Shown here: positions 21,571-32,688 of the stretch, piece by piece
Position numbering within the stretch: the stretch's first letter is position 1
How the letters are laid out: every line of letters starts with the position of its first letter
Assembly: GCA_024734495.1 (NCBI GenBank)
Contig: JALMQS010000085.1
Location: 11,705,044 to 11,769,043 of the forward strand
Reading direction: 5' to 3'
Source: Forficula auricularia
Taxonomy: Eukaryota; Arthropoda; Insecta; Dermaptera; Forficulidae
DNA length: 64,000 bases
Translations under genes and position numbers: made by a program
Notes under the pieces: model-generated
Databases searched by the model: none
Told to the model about the DNA's origin: nothing
Seen by the model: the letters and a program-made list of their open reading frames with translations, nothing else

Positions 21571-21696
21571 CTGGTCTTCAGGTTAGCGCGCAGAGGCTTG
21601 AGCGACAAGAAACAACTGGCTGGAGGATGGCCGGCCGAGGCAAGGTGATAAGGGACGGGGTGATAAGAGGCCGAACAGTGGCGGAGAAATCCACGC
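21571..21696 (-). other. Exon-like island A3 (minus strand)
   Basis: 126-nt block, well over half G+C in a very AT-rich setting. Minus-strand acceptor TTTGTCTCCAG and donor CCAG then GTAAATA. One frame is open end to end, another nearly so. Its end resembles islands 32448-32549 and 36456-36536. Strongest of the series by composition. Function unknown. Confidence 0.45.
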
Positions 21697-21853
21697 CTGG
21701 AGACAAACAAGTACTAAATTATAATAGAGTAAGAGTGAAATTTAATTATTCATTCGAGTCAAATAGAAAAATTATTCGGTACGCTAGGCAAGCGAATCCC
21801 TGCCGGACATGTTGCATTGAATTCAATCGAATTTATTTTTTAATTCAAATTAT
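21697..21853. other. AT-rich sequence
   Basis: No feature recognised. Confidence 0.4.
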
Positions 21854-21988
21854 GTATATTTTAGGGGTCAGATGGTGGTAGCGTGCCAGCCTGCTAACCA
21901 GGGAACCCGGGTTCGGAATCCCACTCGAGGCATCCAGCTAAAATCTGACCCCGGGGGTAGAGACAAATTTAGAAAAAATATAATTAGT

Positions 21989-22326
21989 TGATAGAGTTTT
22001 TCTTTAGAGACGGACTGGTATAAATATGCAATTGGATGTTGATGAAAGCAGTCCATGGTGGTTGTAAAAAATAAGACTATAGAGGTTTATTATTTTACAT
22101 TTATTTGTTAAACCGACGTTTCGGAGATTTAGTTCTCTCTTTGGCATTGTCAAAGGAGACAGAAAGTAATTATGATTTGAACTACTTTCATTGACTTTTT
22201 GTTACCCTGAAGAAGGAGAGAATAAATCTCCGAAACGTCGGTTTAACAAATAAATGTAAAATAATAAAACCTCTATAGTCTTATTTTTTACAACCACCGT
22301 GGACTGCTTTCATCAACATCCAATTG
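21989..22326. repeat. Hammerhead foldback inserted in the SINE
   Basis: Near-perfect palindrome (22029-22110 with 22245-22326). AATATAATTAGT occurs directly before (21977-21988) and after (22327-22338), so a 12-bp target duplication is present. The left end carries 40 extra bases (GACGGACTGGTA region) not mirrored on the right. Minus-strand motif is decayed; the plus-strand motif at 22201 is intact. Confidence 0.8.
22201..22247 (+). ncRNA. Hammerhead ribozyme motif with palindromic helix III
   Basis: CTGAAGA at 22207-22213, stem II GGAGA (22215-22219) with TCTCC (22227-22231), GAAACGTC at 22232-22239. Stem I can form from GUUACC (22201-22206) and GGUUUAAC (22240-22247) with a two-base bulge. 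Helix III is the self-complementary ACGU. Confidence 0.6.
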
Positions 22327-22397
22327 AATATAATTAGTATCGTAAATTGGCTTATGGCTAGAAAGGCCAAAAAGCCAAAAAAATAAAGTATATTTTA

Positions 22398-22674
22398 AAA
22401 ATGTCAAGGCTCGGAACGCTCTAGAAATTTTTTAACACATTGTCTGAATTGCCCACAAAAAAGATTTTTTTTAGATTTCAAGCTGGAATTTATCAAGCTA
22501 CGTATATGACAAAAATCTTCGCATTTCTTGAAAATGGGAACATATTGGCAAGAGAAGGATTTTTTTGTTTTATGTTTTTCCTTTCAAACTTTGAATTTAT
22601 TATTTTCACTTTATATTATTTATAAATATTAATTAATTCTTGTTAGAGTTCATGACTGTGATGAAACTGTATTA
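22398..22674. other. AT-rich sequence
   Basis: No gene recognised; the 61-codon open frame here is low complexity. Confidence 0.4.
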
Positions 22675-22955
22675 GGAGGAGGTATGAGTAAAGTTGGAGG
22701 CGTTGGGTTCAATAAAAGACCCTGAATGAATACGTTGCGGCCTCGAATTTATTTGGCCATATTCAGTTAATTGGGAGTTATACACAAAATGTGTATACAT
22801 TATATGTGATCGACAAGGCTTGGTTCGATCAGGTGTACCGTATTTTGTGTATATCTCCAAATTAACTGAAGATGGCCAAATAAATTCAGGCCGAAACGCT
22901 TTATTCAGGGTGTTTTGTTGAACCCAGCGCATCCAACTTTGGCTGATACCTCCCC
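22675..22955. repeat. Hammerhead foldback element
   Basis: Arms 22677-22770 and 22855-22955 are inverse of each other (GGGTTCAATAAAAGACCCTG type ends). Plus-strand motif: CTGAAGA, TGGCC/GGCC stem, GAAACGCT, so the GUC triplet is changed. Minus-strand motif has CTGAATA and GCAACG. Both expected inactive. Confidence 0.65.
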
Positions 22956-23083
22956 TTTCATCTAATACTATTAACTATTTTTTTTTTCATTTTTGTAATT
23001 CAGCTCCATAATAAGTATTAAATATAGCAATTTTTCAGAGGAAAAGGAACAATAATACTAATGTTATATTAAACGATCAAAAG

Positions 23084-23120
23084 CAACGTTTCGCTGTTTT
23101 ATTTCAGATTCTTCAGGCTC
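23084..23120 (-). ncRNA. Hammerhead ribozyme motif (minus strand)
   Basis: Minus strand: CTGAAGA (23116-23110), a CTG/CAG stem with an A-rich loop, then GAAACGTTGC. Helix III would be ACGU and the cleavage triplet GUU, which is allowed by the NUH rule. Weak stem II. Confidence 0.45.
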
Positions 23121-23477
23121 TATATAGAATTCGTGTATAGGAGTTTATTTTTAAATTAAATTTTATAATGTATTAACAAGTTTTTTTTAATCAGTAGACA
23201 AAGAGCAGTGAGTTTGTGAAGTTACTATCGCCACTCTAAATAAATATGTATTGGTGTTGCGTGAGTAAAGAGTATTCAAATCTTATATGTGTAACTGAAT
23301 GACAAGGCTAGATGAGCCGACAAGTTTCTAGAAGAAATTTAAACAAAGTGATTGAATATATATAATGTTGAGATTAATTTGAGAGAGTATGAGTAGCTTG
23401 AATATATTTATTTCTTTATAGAGCCTAAGAAGCTGAATAAAACAGCTAAACGTAGCTATTGATCGTTTAATATAACA

Positions 23478-24519
23478 GTAACTGGAGGCACCGAGCGATG
23501 CTCGGTAACCCCTGATCCCCCCACCCCCCTCCCGAAACCATACACCTCGCCCCCAACACTGCACCCCCCACTCCGCCCCACCCCAACCGCCCCTCCCACC
23601 CCCGGAACCCCACAACTGCACCCCCACATCGACCCCCACCTCCGACCCCAATTTTTGCATTTCTATCTTTCTAATGGTCCACATATTATGTGTATATTTG
23701 TTTACTCGTACACAAATTTGCCCACATTCGTTCATATTGATAAACATTATAAAAAATACATAAGAAAATAACAATTAAAAAAATAATCGTATAGGATCTG
23801 AAATAAAAACATAAAATTAATAATAAAATGTGTGCGTCTCGGGACGTGCGACAGAAGTGATAACTTTCACCAACCAAGTATTTTTTTAGGAAGACAATTG
23901 CAAGGATAATTGCCCAGAGAATAGAGAATTGAATATTTAATTTTAATTAGAAGAGTGGGGGGGGGGGCAAAGGAATAATTATTAATATATTTAATGTTTC
24001 TCGATTTAAAATTAATTGTTTTCTTTCTTTCAGCTTAATTCAATTATACATATTTCAAATTTGCCGCGCCGCAATTTATTCAATGAATTCTATTTATTAA
24101 ATACATAGCTATATATAATTTATAAATTATTTCAACACTTATAATAAAGTCTAATTCAAAATTATTCATTTTAGTAAAAGTAAAAAGCAAGGGTTTTTAA
24201 AATAGTTCTTTGGTCCAATGGTAGAGTGACTGCCTCAAATGCAAGAGGTCCCAGGTTCTAATACGACATCCGCCGAATCATTTTTTTTATTGAGATTTTC
24301 ATCTATCAATAATTACTTTAATTAAGAAAAAATCAATTAAGATGAATTTTGATGAGGTCCAGGCCTAGCCAGATCGTTTTTTCATCCTCAAAACTTGTTA
24401 ATAGATTTTGTTTCATCAAAATCGGTAGGGCCGTTTTCAAAAAAGAACCAAGATACAAATATATAAATAAATATATATATAAATAAATATTCAATTTTTG
24501 CTCGTTTAATAAGAGTAGA
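23478..24519 (-). mobile_element. Helitron-like element, family 2, second copy (1042 bp)
   Basis: On the minus strand it begins TCTACTCTTATTAAACGAGC after an A and ends with hairpin ACCGAGC/GCTCGGT, then CCTCCAGTTAC before a T. It splits the foldback at 22999-24572 without a target duplication. A C-rich array (inverse of G-rich) lies at 23505-23645 near its 3' end. A tRNA-like block sits at 24205-24285. Confidence 0.65.
24205..24285 (+). other. tRNA-like sequence inside the Helitron-like copy
   Basis: Contains TGGTCCAATGGTAGAGTG (box-A-like), a five-pair anticodon-like stem GCCTC/GAGGT and GGTTCTAATAC in the box-B position. The box-B core has lost the CGA, and the ends do not pair as an acceptor stem. 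It is absent from the 6645-8187 copy. I read it as a SINE head or tRNA remnant, not a working tRNA gene. Confidence 0.4.
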
Positions 24520-24639
24520 TTTAGTATTATTGTTCCTTTTCCTCTGAAAAATTGATATATTTATTACTAATTAATTCCTTCACAATTCGAAGAGCAATGG
24601 ACTATACCTAGTTTTGTAAAATATTTATATGCACTGTAT

Positions 24640-25040
24640 TAGATAAAGAAGGAGTGTCAGTCAAAGATGGAATCACAGGGTTCAATAAAACACCTTTAAT
24701 AAGACGTTTTACTTTAATAAGCTAAATGAAATTCATGCCGAAACGTCTTATTAAAGGTGTTTTATTGAACCTAGTGATTCCATCTTTGGCTGATATCTCC
24801 TCCAACTAGTACAGTTTCATCACAGCCACGAACTCTAACAATATTCATACAACTGTGATCAACAGACTTGCTTCAACAACTGCTGCAAAAGTACGGTGCC
24901 TGCCTCAAGAGAAAAATCAGCACTAATTGACTGAAGATGGCCAAATAAAATTCAGGCCGAAACGTCTTATTAAAGGTGTTTTATTGAACCCAGTGATTCC
25001 ATCTTTGGCTGATACCCTAGTACAGTTTCATCACAGCCAT
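24640..25040. repeat. Hammerhead foldback with a duplicated right arm
   Basis: Left arm 24640-24705 (AGATGGAATCACAGGGTTCA) is mirrored at 24735-24790 and again at 24955-25020. The first right copy lacks CUGANGA; the second has a full core. Confidence 0.7.
24922..24975 (+). ncRNA. Hammerhead ribozyme motif
   Basis: CTGAAGA at 24931-24937, stem II GGCC (24939-24942) with GGCC (24955-24958), GAAACGTC at 24959-24966. Stem I is possible between UAAUUGA and UUAUUA with a bulge. Helix III is the ACGU palindrome. Confidence 0.55.
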
Positions 25041-25481
25041 GAGCTCTAACAATATTTATATGCTACAATGAGTATAAAAATTTCAATTTGTATCACAAAT
25101 CGTAGCTTGCGAGAAAAATCTACCAATGTTCAAAAAAGTTTACAAAATTTTTCTAGATTTTTCCGGCCATAGCTATTATCTTAAGAACGAACCAGAATTT
25201 AATATAACTTTTTATTTTTAAGTTTTAGTTTCAAGTTATAATGCATCTAAGAATGAAAGTGTATCAGCTGAAACAGTCTAGAGTCTTATCGTGGACAATA
25301 TAAAAACATTTCTGAGTAACGCTTTATCCACAGTTTTCATTGTATTTATAAGTTATACACTTAAGCTTAAATTTGAAATCATCATCTTCATTGAGTAAAC
25401 AGTCCAAAGACTGGTTGACACAACCACCCGTCTCCACTCGGCTCTGTCCCATGCCAGCTCTTTTTAAAATATCATCTAAAA

Positions 25482-25771
25482 CAGTGGTTGTCAACATTTT
25501 TTATTGATGTACCCCTAAATGTTAAATGATTCTCAAGAATCCCTTAAGAGTATTGTATAATTAATATAATAACTTTAACATTGCAAAATAAAATAAAAAT
25601 ATATATTTAATGATTTTAAAAGTTAAAACTAAAAAGACTAAATAATAGTCATAATGATTTATTATTGACGTAACTTTTTTCCGAAAAGAACAGATTCACT
25701 AATCTATCATTTTATATTAAAGTCCTATACCATCTCGCACAAACCCGCGTACCTCCAATTAAGAACCACTA
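25482..25771. mobile_element. hAT-type MITE (290 bp)
   Basis: Left end CAGTGGTTGTCAACATTTTT, right end TTAAGAACCACTA (inverse with changes). Flanks are ATCTAAAA (25474-25481) and TTCTAAAA (25772-25779), an 8-bp duplication with one mismatch. CAGTGGTT-type ends are common in hAT elements. Confidence 0.75.
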
Positions 25772-25779
25772 TTCTAAAA

Positions 25780-27309
25780 TAACAATTTTTGAGTTGGCAC
25801 TTCTTTTAAAGTCCATTTAAATTTTTTTGTTTTTATTTAAAAAAATTCTAAAATAAAATATGTACTATATTATAATCACTACTCTTATTAATATGCACAA
25901 GTAAACAATTAATTTATTAATATCAATATAAGTGATGGTGTCAGTGAAAAAGACCGACCTTATCTTCACCAGGTCAAAATCGAACTAAAGAAACAATTCG
26001 AACAAAACGCTTTTTGCCCCCACCCCCAAAAAAAATTCAAAAATTTACTCAGTTATGAATTTTTGAATTTTTAGAAGTAAAAACGTAGTTTTGAATTATA
26101 GCCGTTTGAATTTTGAAAATTTTTAAGCAGAAAAAATATAGTATTTCTTCCATTTTTACCCTTTCCATTCCTGGAAAACTGGTAGGTGAAGATAAGGGCC
26201 CCTTTTTTCTAACACCATCACATGTTAGCACAGTATTTAGAGGATCCAACAAGTGATTCAGCTTACATTAATTGAGGATTCGGATCATATCCTGTCTAAA
26301 AAATTCTGGATATCTATAAATGTAAGAGTTTTAACAAAAAAGTATTGCATGTAAATGTTCAAGTCAACAAAATTTCTTAGAGAATGAGATAGAAATCAAG
26401 TTTCTAGGATGAGTGGTTCATATTTTATGAAGGAAAAACTGAGATTTTTTGCAAAAAAAATTCAACCTCAATGTGGCAGAAGTTACCATTATGCAATTAA
26501 GATAAAACTTTGGTTGCATTGTTAAAAATTTAATGTAGTTTAAAAATGTATAGAGTGGTCTATTTGTCGAAAACGTGCGCCTTCATGGTCAAAATTGAAA
26601 AAAATCGAAAAAGTGCGAGTTTTTAAGATATGCAAAAGTGATCAGGGGGCTGTTTTTTGGGTCTCCAAAAAAATCGAACAACTGGATCAATTTTCTATTT
26701 TTTCAATCGACGTGAAATTTTGTCCTTTTTAATTTACTATAGAACGGTTATTTACAAAATATGGGCCATTTTTTAGTTATAAGCGAAAAACTATAAAAAG
26801 TCGAGGTTTTTCGGCCACCAAAAGTTGTCCCCCACACTTTCGAGGTCATAAACTTAGATTTGGTATATCCACATCATACCAAACGAACCTAGAAAAAATA
26901 TTTTCCGGAATTAATAAGCTGTAACTTCCCTATATACTCGGCTAATATTATGATTGGAATGAAACCTGATCTATGGGCAAGCCTGTAAGGTAGGCAATCG
27001 CTAGGCCAGTAGGGAGAGTGCGCACAAGAAAAGGATTCAAGTATAGGAAAGAAATTACATTCTACTAACAAGGAATTTATTTATTTATTTATTTTCCATT
27101 CGGTAGTTTTATTTGATTTTGTCTAGAGATTATTTTTTTAATCTTTTTTTATTATTACTTTATCTAATACAATTATTTTTATATTAAATTGTCAATCTGT
27201 CGCCCGGATACACAGATTGAGAAAACACTAATTTTTATTCTAATTTAATATAAAATAGAATAAATAAATAAATAAAAATTGTGTTTTCTTAAAAGCAGTT
27301 GGAAATTAC
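25780..27309. other. AT-rich sequence, no gene seen
   Basis: Low-complexity sequence with many stops. Nothing was recognised beyond short A and T runs and ATTT repeats around 27075. Confidence 0.4.
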
Positions 27310-27376
27310 CTTGGGTTACGCGTGGATGCTGTTTTCACTACGAAAAAATCACTTGAAACGGTTAGGGCTCTCAGTC
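27310..27376 (-). other. Exon-like island B4 (minus strand)
   Basis: 67-nt block with a minus-strand donor CCAAG then GTAATTTCC and a possible acceptor TTTGTTTGAG (an alternative acceptor TTTTTTCGTAG lies inside). Its TCGTAGTGAA and ACCCAAG blocks align with the islands at 15464 and 9448. One frame is open. Confidence 0.3.
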
Positions 27377-27600
27377 CTCAAACAAAAATGGTATTTCGCT
27401 AAAAGAAACAAAATTGAATTTAAATATTTAAAATCAATATCTAGAATAATAAATATGTAAATGCCTATAATACTTACAATTTATAAGTTTTATTTTTGGA
27501 TAAATCTTGAATTTCACGTACAAATATAGTGAGTTTTATTTTTTTAAATTATTTGCCCACTGCCTTGTCACACAACCTAAATATATTAGGTTACTTTCAC

Positions 27601-27639
27601 CAACGCTATGGGATCCTTCAACATAGTGAGGCGCAAGGG
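27601..27639 (-). other. Exon-like island A4 (minus strand), weak
   Basis: 39-nt GC-richer block between an acceptor (TTTAAATTAG) and a donor (GTTG then GTGAAAG). GAAGGATCCCATAGCG resembles GAAGACATCACAGCG in island 32448-32549. Lies 0.2 kb upstream of B4 in transcript order. Confidence 0.22.
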
Positions 27640-28234
27640 CTAATTTAAAAAATGTGTTTTATGTATTTATTTATTTATTTGGTGATTCTCTGAGGCGAGT
27701 CGTCTATTACTATTATTATTTTATTTATTTATTATTTTTGATGTTTTATATTTTATTTTTTATTTTGCAATTTTTATTCCAAGTTCAGTGAGGCTTTTAT
27801 AAATTTTAAATTGCAAAAAAGATCTGAAAAACAACAAAATATAGTTATAGTAAAGTACAATGGAAATACAATTTATGAGTGATTATGAATGGATAAGAAA
27901 CTTAAATTTTGCCTTGGAATTTCTAATTTTTCATTATTTGCTGTGCAAACTCTAAATTATTAAAATCTTACTATTTGAACTTATTTAACCAGAACAAACC
28001 TATAATTTTTGCATCTATTTAGCTCGGTCACACCTTTTCTTTTCAATAATTAACTTTCAAAAAAGGGGTTTCATAAATTCCAAGTTTTTAATATTCCTTC
28101 TTTAATAATTATAATAAAAGTATTTTAAAGAGTTTTTCTAAAAAAATGTATATGCCTAATTTTTTATTGAAACGATTTTACAAACACAAAGTCACAAGAG
28201 GGACCTCATCTCATGCCCGGGGGTTTTATGTGTA
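27640..28234. other. AT-rich sequence
   Basis: No gene recognised. Confidence 0.4.
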
Positions 28235-28585
28235 TTAAAACAGTAAAAACAGTAAAAAAGTATTGATATATTATTTATTTTTTATAAATCTTGATATAAA
28301 TTAATATAAAAAATGAACATAATTATTGAAAAATGTATTATAAACCAATAAACCTATAATGGGCCTGACAAGCCGACCTGTGACTTTGTGTACAATTTTT
28401 CATTTTTTTTTTTTTTTTTTTTTTTAGAGCGAAATATTGTAAAAAATACATAAAACAGTAAAAAAGTATTGATTTATTATTATTTTTATAAATCTTGATA
28501 TAAATTAATAAAAAAATATGAATATCATTATTGAAAAATGTGTTCCTGACAGGCCCGCCTCGCGACTTTGTGTTTGTGTAAAAGC
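28235..28585. repeat. Direct repeat, two units of about 135 bp
   Basis: The block AACAGTAAAAAAGTATTGAT to CTGACA recurs at about 28240-28375 and 28440-28560, separated by a T run (28403-28425). The shared block around GACTTTGTGT also flanks both sides. Confidence 0.65.
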
Positions 28586-28954
28586 TTGTGATTCTAGGGT
28601 TAAAAACAAATAAACAACAGATACTTGTAGAAACAAATTTTCAATAGTTTAATAATCATAAATGTATTACTATTGATGCTCTAACCTGCTGCTTGAATCA
28701 TTTCATCCCTTCCCTAGAAATGTCTTAAAAATGTATACCGGGGGTACTGAGTCTTGAAAAAGTTTCACTTTTTCCTCCAAGAAATACTTTTATTAATAAA
28801 CTATAAAAGATGTGCCTACAAATTACGTAATAATAAATATAGGTTAAGTGAAAAGATTTAACTTTGTGGAGAGTGTCAGAGTTGTTCAGAGTTAATTCAT
28901 TATGCTCGAAATGATCTTATAAAGGTGTGTAACTGGAATAAATAAAACCATGTA
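28586..28954. other. AT-rich sequence
   Basis: No gene recognised. Confidence 0.4.
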
Positions 28955-29636
28955 TATCTTAACAAAAGTAAATGTAAATATATTATCTTCAACGATAGTT
29001 TCTTTGATGTTGAATTTGACCTTGAAATCTACAATCAAAAAATAACAAAAGTAACTAATGGTGAATATTTAGGGCTGACTATAGACAATAAATTAGGTTT
29101 TAGTAATCATACTGAAAAGATAAGAAACGAAAATAACTCCATCTGTTATTTCATTAGAAGGAAAATGAAAAAGGAAAACTTGTTAAATGTAAAGACTAAA
29201 TATCAGATATATCATGCTTATATTAACACCCACCTAATGTATCTACCATGTATTTGGGGTCGTGCTAGGAGGTGAGGAGTTAGATAGGCTTCAGTTCCCT
29301 CAGAATCGTGCTGTCAAGCAGAGACCATAGAACAAACACCCTAGCATTATATAATGAATTGAGGCTATTGTGGGTCAGAGAAATAATTAAGCTAGATTCA
29401 GTGGTATTGATATTAAAAATAACTTGATCTGTATTGGTTTGGAGTTACTATTTAACAGTGATATACATGGACACAATACCAGAGCTAACCAATACTATCA
29501 TGTGCTGCCAAATTTCAGGAGGGTGGGTCAGAAGAGGATCTCCCACACTGTTGAAATCTGGTTTAATGAACTACCTGAAGGTTTGAGAGATGTGAGAGCT
29601 CTTAGTAATTTTAATCAACATGTTAAATGATATTTA
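28955..29636 (+). pseudogene. Decayed non-LTR retrotransposon reverse transcriptase (C-terminal part)
   Basis: From about 28960 to 29271 one frame reads as the thumb region of a LINE reverse transcriptase: a YIIFN strand, GEYLGLTIDNKLGF, NSICYFIRRKMKKE and INTHLMYLPCIWGRA are recognisable. Then follow a TGA (29270s), several more stops and frame changes. From 29424 a second open part reads GHNTRANQYY and EIWFNELPEGLRD, the typical last segment of Jockey/CR1-group ORF2 proteins. The polymerase core and endonuclease are missing, so this is a 5'-truncated, dead copy. It is different from the LINE at 53.7-58.5 kb. Confidence 0.75.
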
Positions 29637-29755
29637 TTTATTCAGAGATTATGATTGCACACATGTTTGATATTTATAATGCCTGTTGTAGATTCTTTGT
29701 GATTTTTTTGGGTTGGAAAATAAGGAAAATAAACTGACGTGTTCTGATGTGGTCA

Positions 29756-30432
29756 TCCACTTTAATTTACCATACAACCTCACTTATATTTAATAAAATT
29801 ATTTATAATCATATAGGGAGGGGGTTAGTTTTTGAAATTTTAGACTCCTGGGGGCCCACTGATTATGTATACAAAATTTGGTTGAGTTTCCTCAAATGGC
29901 CTAGATTTTTAATTTTTGAGCCTACACCCCCCCCCCAATTTTGGGCGGTTAGTTTTTGCATTTTTAAACTTCTGGGTTCCCACTGATTATGTATACAAAA
30001 TTTGGTTGAGTTTCCTCAAAATGACCTAGATTTTTCATTTTTAACCCCACCTCCACCCCCTTAATTTTGGATCGATGTGCACCAAAATCTAATCAGTTCT
30101 TAATCTCAATAGACCAAAACGACGTGGGAAATTTGGTTTAGATATTCACACTAGTTTTTGAGCTAGCTCGTCCACAAAAATTTGGTAACGCACAGACTAA
30201 CTAACTAACAGACATACTAACAGACATTTTGACAAAACAATTATTATGTCGAAAAATATAATTTTTTCAATGTTCACTTATTAGAGCTTTTTTGTAGAGC
30301 GAAATGCCATATTTTTTCTCAATTTTTTTAATCAAAATAGTTTTAGCTGTTTTTGAGATATTTTGAAAAAGGAGGAAAAAAAACACTTTTTCATGACAAT
30401 TACAATACTTGACCATACCCTGTATGGTAAAG
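29756..30432 (-). repeat. ACTTTACC terminal-repeat element, copy B
   Basis: Reverse orientation: begins with the inverse of the right end (TTACCATACAACCTCAC) and ends with ACCATACCCTGTATGGTAAAGT. Two 110-bp units are visible with C-rich tracts. Confidence 0.7.
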
Positions 30433-31499
30433 TAAAAATAAAAATAAAGATAATCAATGAGGTTGTCCTCGCCTTGGTGCATATATTCATATTTGTTATA
30501 TATTTGTACATGTTTATTTCTATCAAGCAGAGGATGAAATGCAGGTTAATGTTTTAAAAGAGCTAGTCTATCGAGTGGGGGATTAACGTTCCCTCAGTAC
30601 GAAATGTTGGCTGTTGAATTAACCGGCTAAGCCAAGTTTGTTGAAAGTGGACTCAACCTCTCTTCTTGTCAATCCCAGAAAGCCATTCTACTGGCCAACG
30701 TGCAAAGTATTAAGGGAAGCTAAGCCACCAGAACATGACAACCCTTTCCTTAGAACAGAACAAAAATAAAAATAAAAAAAATAAAAAATTAAATAGAGGT
30801 AGGATATTTATCTCGAATAATATTATGCATTACAAAAGGAATACCAAAATGAAAAACAAAAATAAAAAAATAATATTAAAATATATATATAAGGTTTATA
30901 TAGAAATGGATCTGGATTCCGGTCTTTAGGGATTACATAGACAGGCTTTTGAATCAAAATCTACATTCCTTTACAAATTAAGGATTCTTAGTATTACCTA
31001 TGCTTTTGTTCAATCGTTGTAAAAATAAAATACTTTATAATCTCAGGGATTTTATAAAATAGTTTAATATCTAGTTTTATTCTAATTGTCTCTTTTGCTT
31101 TTCAATTATTTTATTATGTGGACTGGTGTCTAGGAGAAAGTTCAAACTTTAAATTCAGGATTTGAAATTATAAATTTTTCTCATTTTTTTGGATTCTCGA
31201 ACTTAAAAAATATTAATAGTTGTTTTGTTTTTTCATTCTTTTTATATGTAATACATAATCACAGCTTGGTATTTGAAATAAAAAAAAAGGAAAGGGAGAA
31301 TTTGGAAAATTTTATAAAATATAAGAAAATAAATTTTTGAGGAATTCCAGCATAATGAAAAGAAAGAAAGAAAAATCTATTTGAAAATAAAAATGGATAA
31401 AAATAAATGATAAATTTATCAACTATTGGTAAAAGTTTCCCATCTGTTAGAATTTATGTTAAAACCCCAATGGTTTCCTGATATGAAGCCAGTGGGGCG
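30433..31499. other. Hairpin-unit fragment and unassigned sequence
   Basis: 30445-30545 is a diverged hairpin unit (GAGGTTGTCCTCGCC and CAAGCAGAGGATG). 30560-30730 is slightly GC-richer, of unknown nature. The rest is AT-rich; A-runs generate meaningless lysine-rich frames. Confidence 0.4.
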
Positions 31500-31574
31500 A
31501 GGGTGTTTATGGGATTAATATATAACTTTTTACTGAAGCAAAAGGTTACCGAGCATCGCTCGGTGTCCAGATAC
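31500..31574 (+). mobile_element. Helitron-like family 2, 3' end fragment
   Basis: GTTACCGAGCATCGCTCGGT followed by GTCCAGATAC then T, the same terminal hairpin and TAC end as 8187. The upstream part shares TTAATATATAACTTTTTACT with the copy at 35330. The 5' part is missing or unrecognised. Confidence 0.55.
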
Positions 31575-32148
31575 TTATAATTATTTATTGAACGAGAACA
31601 AATAATACAATATAACTACGATGTTTCTGTCGACTTATTCTGCGATCGTTCCCAAGCATGAGCACCCACTCCGATTCATCTAATTAATTATGTATGATTT
31701 TACTAAAAATTCAAATTTTAATCTTTTAATTATTTAATATTATTGGTTTAAATGAATTAATAAAATAAGTAATATTTGTATTAAAATTTCACAACTTTTT
31801 TATTGATTAAACTGGACTAAAAAAGAAAACAAATTACCAAGGTACTTTTATCTGATACGGATGTTTTTAATTAGAATGAATGATGTAATTAAAAATTTGT
31901 AACCTTGTGTTTAAAAGTTATTACTATGTATAGATCAAATTACCACTGTGTATATATCAATCTGTTTTCATTTCATTTGTGAACTGATCAACTTGGCTGC
32001 AAAACCTCAAAATATTTGAAAATAATATACACTTAATTAGAATAAAATTACTAAAAATAAGCATTTTTTTTAATTACACCCTTCATTCGAAAGCAAATTA
32101 CACCGGTTTTATAGTGAAAGACTTAAAAAAAAGAAATTGAAAGGCTAC
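31575..32148. other. AT-rich sequence
   Basis: No gene recognised. Confidence 0.4.
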
Positions 32149-32243
32149 CTTGAGTCCAGAGCAATGAAAACAGAATCTCGAAAAGTGCATGAATAGAACG
32201 CGTTGTCTGCTTCAGCATCACAGCTCAATCAATTCAATTAAAA
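32149..32243 (-). other. Exon-like island B5 (minus strand)
   Basis: 95-nt block with a minus-strand acceptor CTCTTTTCAG and donor CTCAAG then GTAGCC. After an AT-rich first 25 bases the remainder is open in one frame (for example DAEADNAFYSCTFRDSVFIA). The TCTCGAAA block on the plus strand also occurs in B1. All frames have a stop in the first 30 bases, so a downstream acceptor may be used. Confidence 0.35.
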
Positions 32244-32447
32244 CTGAAAAGAGAATTATAATATTAGTTTATTCAAAAATAAATACTGTCTTTTTTTACT
32301 TTTACTATAAAGAAAATATCATATTTATAATAAAATATTTTCAATTTAAAGATATTGATATATAAGAGAAAGAGAAATGAAGATACAATTTTAAATATTA
32401 TATTTAATTAATTAAATTAATTAGATTATGCGAAATAATTAGCTTAC

Positions 32448-32549
32448 TTGAGCGCTGTGATGTCTTCTTTGGGTTAGCAGGCGGCTGACTGAGGCCCGTT
32501 AATGAGATAAGTCGCCCGGCCAGATTATCAATTTCTTTGAATTTCGATA
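32448..32549 (-). other. Exon-like island A5 (minus strand)
   Basis: 102-nt GC-richer block with acceptor TTAATTTCCAG and donor CTCAA then GTAAGCTAATT. One frame is open throughout (it includes KEIDNLAGRLISLTGLSQPP). The donor context GTAAGCTAATTA is identical to that of 36456-36536, and the 3' end resembles A3. Confidence 0.42.
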
Positions 32550-32688
32550 CTGGAAATTAAATTATCAACATTATTTGATTTCTCTTATTTAATATTTATT
32601 TATTTTTAAAATATTTATCGATACGTTATATAATTTAATAATTCATTATCCCAATCTACCTATGAACCTAAAATATATTATATATATA

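Larger units (their letters stand above)
21864..22387 (+). mobile_element. tRNA-derived SINE, interrupted by a hammerhead foldback
   Basis: The tRNA-like head starts GGGGTCAGATGGTGGTAGCG and contains a box-B-like GGGTTCGGAATCCC. The body passes through CTAAAATCTGACCCC and GTAGAGACAAATTT, and after the insertion (21989-22326) continues with ATCGTAAATTGGCTTATGGC to an A-rich tail. It is flanked by an exact 10-bp duplication GTATATTTTA (21854-21863 and 22388-22397). Other copies: 33238-33340 and 60191-60358. Confidence 0.85.
22999..24572. repeat. Hammerhead foldback, interrupted by a Helitron-like element
   Basis: Same family as 11504-11990 (ends TTTTTCAGAGGAAAAGGAAC and inverse). The left arm holds an intact minus-strand motif (23084-23120); the right arm motif near 23420-23465 is mutated (CCTAAGA, CTAAACGTAG). 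The right arm is broken at 23477 and resumes at 24520 with TTAGTATTATTGTTCC. Confidence 0.75.

Noticed and set aside
23328..23877. Frames with MFINMNECGQ-like start, also at 7767-8087
   Set aside because: The two copies are parts of the Helitron-like element and include its G-rich array; no conserved domain and no consistent length.
24205..24285. Functional tRNA gene
   Set aside because: Box B core is mutated, the acceptor stem does not pair and the block lies inside a mobile element copy.
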